Of a DNA stretch of 64,000 nt, positions 59,921 to 64,000 are shown piece by piece (positions within the stretch are counted from its first letter, which is position 1; each line of letters begins with the position of its first letter). Location of the stretch: positions 310,001 to 374,000 of the forward strand of contig KV918779.1 in the NCBI GenBank assembly GCA_002049455.2. The letters run 5' to 3'. The notes under the pieces are model-generated. The model ran no database searches and was not told the origin of the DNA. It was given only the letters and a program-made list of their open reading frames with translations. Origin of the DNA: Porphyra umbilicalis (taxonomy: Eukaryota > Rhodophyta > Bangiophyceae > Bangiales > Bangiaceae). Made by a program: the position numbers and the translations under genes.

Positions 59921-62900
59921 ACAACTCTAAGGGCAACAAGGAGGTACAAGTCTTCCCGGCGAGCCGGGAAGAACTGGCCGAAACGGCCACCGGGGGTATC
60001 CCAAGGGAAACCCCCTGAGGGCACGGCATGTGTATTCATGCCCTCTTCTAGCTATAAGCTAGTGGTCAGGTTATTCCTGACGAAAGGTTTCGACCTTACC
60101 ACTCGGGCCATCCTGGATACCGGGAGTGGCCCAACGCTGATAAGCCGGCAGTTACTGCCGGACGACACCCCGCTATAACTCCTAGGGGAGTGGGCGTCAA
60201 TGTTCCACGATGTCAATGGGGGATGGCTCCCCATTGTGGGTTCAGTATGTCTTGGTGTGGCCCTTGGGGGCCAGACCTCCTACATCTCCTTTGGAGTTGT
60301 TGACAATATGAGCGTCCCAGCAATACTGGGCGCATCCTTTATGGATATCGCAACAAAGAATATTGCGACTCAGGAGCAACATGTGGAGCTGCTTAATGGT
60401 ACCAAGGTACCTATCCGACGAGACGGTGCCCGCAAGGGGCACCCGATCGCGTCCGTCAGCGCGGTATGTGCGTGCCCCCAAGGGGGAACGGCTAAGCTAA
60501 GGCCAGCCAGAAAGACTTGGGTAAATCCCGGGACTATTGCACATATCCCCGTGAAGGGTACCTACACGGGGCATGGCTTCGTTACGGGGCGACCCCGGTT
60601 ATACCACAACCATGGTATACAGGTTGCCCAGGGACCCGCCATCATGGTGGCGGGCGAGCCGACAACCGTCCAAGTTATGCACTTGGGCGCCACGCCCCTT
60701 CGGCTGACAACCGACATGACCGTGGGGTTTATCGACCCCTATGAGGGGCCGACCTATGAGGTACCCCGGGACAAGACCCCGAGGCGCGACGAGACCTCCA
60801 AGGAGGAGAAGGATTCTCCACTCCCAGGAGTGGACGTGTCGTCGGTACCCGACGAATGGTCAGAGGACCTTAGGGCCCTCTTGAAGAAGCATGCACCCCT
60901 CTGGGGGGGTAACCTGGGGTTGATACGCGGTGTAGAACACCGCATCCGCCTCAAGCCCGGGGCTGTTCCCGTGAGGCAACACCTTTACAAGGCCGGGCCT
61001 TTGGCCCGGGAGAGAGAGAAAGCTGAAGTCGAGCGCATGTGCTCGATGGGGGTTATAGAACCCTCCACTGGAAAATGGGCTAGCCCAGTCGTTATGGTGC
61101 CGAAGCCAGATGGCTCGGTACGCTTCTGTATTGATTACAGGACGCTGAACTTGATGACAGTCAAGGATGCGTACCCCATTCCTAGGATGGATGAATGCAT
61201 CGATGTCCTAGGGGATGCCAGGGTGTTTTCCACCCTGGACTGCAACGCCGGCTACTTGCAGATACCAGTGGCCGAGGAGGATAAACACCTTACGGCGTTC
61301 ACGTGCCATTCAGGCGCGTGGCAGTGCGTGCGCCTCCCCTTTGGGTTGTGCAATGCCCCTGCCACCTTTCAAAGGGCTATGGATATGATCCTGGCAGGGG
61401 TCAAGTGGCAGATATGCTTAGTATATCTGGATGACGTAATCGTCTTCTCCCGTTCCCCAGAGGAACACTTACAACACCTTGATGAGGTGTTGAAACGCCT
61501 AAGAAAGGCAGGGGTCACCTTAAAGGCGGCCAAATGCCACTTCTTTCTAGAAGAAGTGGAGTACCTCGGCCATGTTATCAGGCCGGGACGAGTGCATGTC
61601 CTGGAGAAGAATCTCCGGGCACTGAGGGGTCTCCGGTATCCGGAGACCCAAACCCAGATGAGGAGTTTCCTGGGCATGTGCGGCGTATATCGCCGCTTCG
61701 TGGCAGACTTCGCCAAGATAGCGAAGCCCCTGACAGCCTTGACGAGCACTAAGCTCCCCAAGAGGTTACCTCCCCCTAGGGAGGAGGAGTCTAAGGCTTT
61801 TGAGGAACTAAGAGGACGGCTTTCAGCCGCCCCCATTCTCGCTCTCCCAAGGAGAGAAGGGCACTACATCGTAGATGTAGACGCCAGCTATGAACAGCTG
61901 GGTTGTTGCTTACAGCAACAACAACCCGATGGGGAGTATCACCCCATCGGCTACTACAGCCGCGCTCTTCTCCCTGCGGAGAAGAACTACTTTGCCACCG
62001 AAATAGAGGCGCTCGGCGTCGTCTGGGCAGTGACCTACTTGAGGTCATACCTCGAAGGGGCAGAGTTTTTGGTCCGGTGTGATCACCGGGCCCTACTATC
62101 GGTACTCACAAACATGAGTCCGAACGCGCGGATAAACCGCTGGCGACTCCGATTATCGGAGTACACCTATGAGATCCGGCATAAGCCGGGTAAAGACCAT
62201 AAGGTCGCAGACGCGCTATCGCGTCTGCCCACGGAGGGTCTCGACTCGACTCCCTTGGACGAGGATATCCCCGTCCTGGCCGTCGAAACCCGGGCGAGCG
62301 ACGCCCTAGAGGCCGCATCGCCAGCCGAAGCACCCCTGGGGGCGCTAACGGCTCAAGAGATTATCCTCGGCCAAGCCGAGGATGCGTTCTGCAAAGAACG
62401 ACTGAAAGAACTAGACGTTCTTTCTCCACCCAACCCCAAGTGGAGTCGGCAAGCCTTCTTCTTCAGGGAGAAGAATGGGCTCCTATGCCGACATTCGGTG
62501 TATGGGAGGGAGACCCAAGTGGTCATCCCCGAGGCGCTGAAACAGCGCCTCCTACGTTACCAACACCAATCGGTGTGGGCCGGTCACCCCGGCTCGCGGA
62601 GGATGTATGACACCCTCCGCCGGTACGTCTACTGGCCTACCATGGTGGTAGACGTCTACAAGCACGTGGAGCAATGCCCCGCGTGCGCCAAGAATCGCCT
62701 CTCCGAGAGGAGGCATACTTCCACTATGAAGCTGTTTCCAGCTCTCGAGCCCTTCTCGGGGCTCGCAATGGACCTTCTAGGCCCATTGACCACCTCTAGG
62801 GGTGGTCACAAACATGTACTGGTCATATGTGACTGGTTTACCAAGTTGACGCAAGCCATCCCTTTAAGGGATGCGACGGCGCTGACGGTATCGTCAGCGT

Positions 62901-63952
62901 TCATTGACACTTGGGTGGCTGCCTATGGCATCCCCGACTCTGTCCTTACGGACAACGGACCTCAGTTAGCCTCGGTATATTACCAGGGCATCCTCGGGTT
63001 GTTGGGTATAGCCTCGAACTATACCTCTCCTTACCACCCCCAGACCAATGGGCAGGTGGAGCGATATAACCGCACCTTGGTGCGGCAGCTCCGATGCTAT
63101 ATTGCTGAGCATCAGAAGGAGTGGGACAGTCATCTGTCCCTTCTTACGACTTCGTATAATACGCAGGTGCACGCGAGCACTGGGGAGATCCCCTTTGCCT
63201 TCGTGAGCCCCAGGCGGCTCCAGCTTATTGGCATGGAGCGCATGCCTCGGCTTAGACAAGCCGAGGAGAGAACTGAGGACGCCTCCACGGCGGCGGAACA
63301 GTATGTCGAGGACCTTAAGTCCCTCATCCCGGCGGTTCGCCGGCAGCTGGGCAAAGCTCAGGCCACGTACAAGCGGGCGTTTGACGCCCGCACCAAGGAG
63401 AAGAACAACTCGGTCAAGGCCGGGGACTGGGTATACCTAGATGCCCACTCCCGTTCTCCGAAGAAGCTTGGGTTTAAGACCCAAGGGCCCTACATGGTGT
63501 TACAGACCGATGGACATCGGTTTCTGGTGGAGAGCCCCAAGGGGCTCCGTACGGTGAGCAGTGACCATGTCACTGGTGCCCCCGCACCACCGGCGCGGGA
63601 TGGCAAGTGGACGAGGGCCCTTAGGGCCCAAGCCCTCTTTAAGATGGGTGACCAAGTTAAAGAGGGCCCTGAGTTCGTCTTCGAACGATTTCTCAACCAT
63701 GGTTGGGATGATGACGGCCAATTGAAGGTCTTAGTCAAATGGTTTGGGTTTCCTGAACAGGAAGCCACGTGGCAATTGGCTTCTTCCCTCCCTAGGGAGG
63801 CAATTCGCAAGTATTGCTTGCGAAAACGTGTCAAGCTCCCCGCCTTGACGCGGGAAGGTGTTTTCTTTTCCGACCAAGTCGGAAGACGGCCCATAGGGGC
63901 TCCTGTGACTTCAAGTCACAGGGAGAGAGGAGGATACAAGAAGAGAGGCTAA
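59897..63952 (+). pseudogene. gypsy-2 pro-pol polyprotein, one in-frame TAA
   Basis: Open in the -1 frame relative to gag. Retropepsin with an intact active site (ILDTGSGPTLI, about 60110-60145) is followed by TAA at 60176, and the frame continues as LLGEWASMFHDV to 63950. Numbered from ATG 60200: RT with VFSTLDCNAGY and YLDD near 409; RNase H (VDVDASYEQLG; DHRALLSVL; VADALSRLP); integrase zinc domain (HPGSRRMYD..CPACAKN) and DDE at about 858, 918 and 954 (MDLLGPL, LTDNGPQ, NGQVERYN; 35 residues between the last two, as in the family); a C-terminal chromodomain (FERFLNHGWDDDGQLKVLVK, then WFGFPEQEATW) near 1155-1215. All catalytic residues are kept, so apart from the stop it looks competent and recently active. 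Chromodomains steer integration to marked chromatin. Confidence 0.85.
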
Positions 63953-64000
63953 GCCTTTTATTCCCTACGGGGCCCGAGACCAGTCTATCGTAAGATAGAT

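Larger units (their letters stand above)
57179..64000 (+). mobile_element. Ty3/gypsy chromodomain retrotransposon (gypsy-2), partial (3' end outside window), hairpin-saturated
   Basis: A 5' LTR (57179-57987), a candidate PBS, gag, and pro-pol with chromodomain are in sense order; the 3' LTR lies beyond the window. It is related to gypsy-1 in gag and pol and shares the CTACA LTR end and TGGTGGA PBS start. Proteins are well preserved: only two in-frame stops (59346 and 60176) were found. The whole element, coding or not, is filled with short inverted repeats. Base composition is visibly less GC-rich than gypsy-1 and the flanking DNA. Confidence 0.92.

Noticed and set aside
57179-64000. CRISPR-like or tandem direct-repeat array explanation for the hairpins in gypsy-2
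   Set aside because: The stems all differ in sequence and are not direct repeats; only the hairpin layout recurs.

Overview
This window looks like nuclear DNA of a GC-rich eukaryote. The evidence is chromodomain Ty3/gypsy and Ty1/copia LTR retrotransposons, PIF/Harbinger and IS630/Tc1-type transposase remnants, MITE-like elements with target-site duplications, one gene with two consensus GT-AG introns, many poly-C/poly-G tracts, and low gene density. No bacterial operons, rRNA or functional tRNA are visible. The GC-rich, repeat-rich, intron-poor texture would fit a bangiophyte red alga (Porphyra/Pyropia-like). A crinkler-like kinase would also fit oomycetes or other protists. The species assignment is inference only.

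Layout. 1-783: a truncated Harbinger transposase. 784-15830: an old, decayed gypsy element (minus strand) with recognisable LTRs and an extra antisense ORF between pol and the 3' LTR. It carries two nested insertions: a young, nearly intact copia element (1550-6508, TSD CCACA, LTRs differing at only two positions) and a solo copia LTR (12191-12736, TSD CTCCG) that contains a tRNA-like SINE-type sequence. 15831-23700: mostly unassigned, with one doubtful Ala-rich coding remnant. 23722-26552: an IS630/Tc1-type transposase split by a 1.15-kb long-TIR element. 26684-28433: a three-exon minus-strand gene. 28.8-30.4 kb: inverted-repeat elements, including a hAT-like MITE with an 8-bp TSD. 30548-31615: an eight-pass membrane protein. 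31.8-34.9 kb: homopolymer- and minisatellite-rich DNA. 35406-36586: an ankyrin-repeat pseudogene. 36974-37941: the 5' end of another copia element. 38727-42863 and 43552-44013: a very large Ala/Pro/Lys-rich protein and a small protein that may share a distant N-terminal domain. 44-50.5 kb: decayed Ala-rich sequence, minisatellite and small inverted repeats. 50553-53559: a kinase-like (crinkler-like) gene whose stop codon overlaps the start of an acidic, disrupted ORF. 54.4-55.8 kb: a CCGCC(G)CTGG-type minisatellite. 56840-57178: a copia integrase fragment, cut by a second gypsy element (57179 to beyond the window end).

The most unusual observation is in that second gypsy element. From its first LTR base to the window end, in LTR, gag and pol alike, the sequence is packed with short, mostly perfect inverted repeats (6-10 bp stems, 1-10 nt loops, roughly one per 30-50 bp by eye). 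Protein motifs, including the RT, RNase H and integrase catalytic residues, are kept. The older gypsy and the copia elements do not show this by eye.
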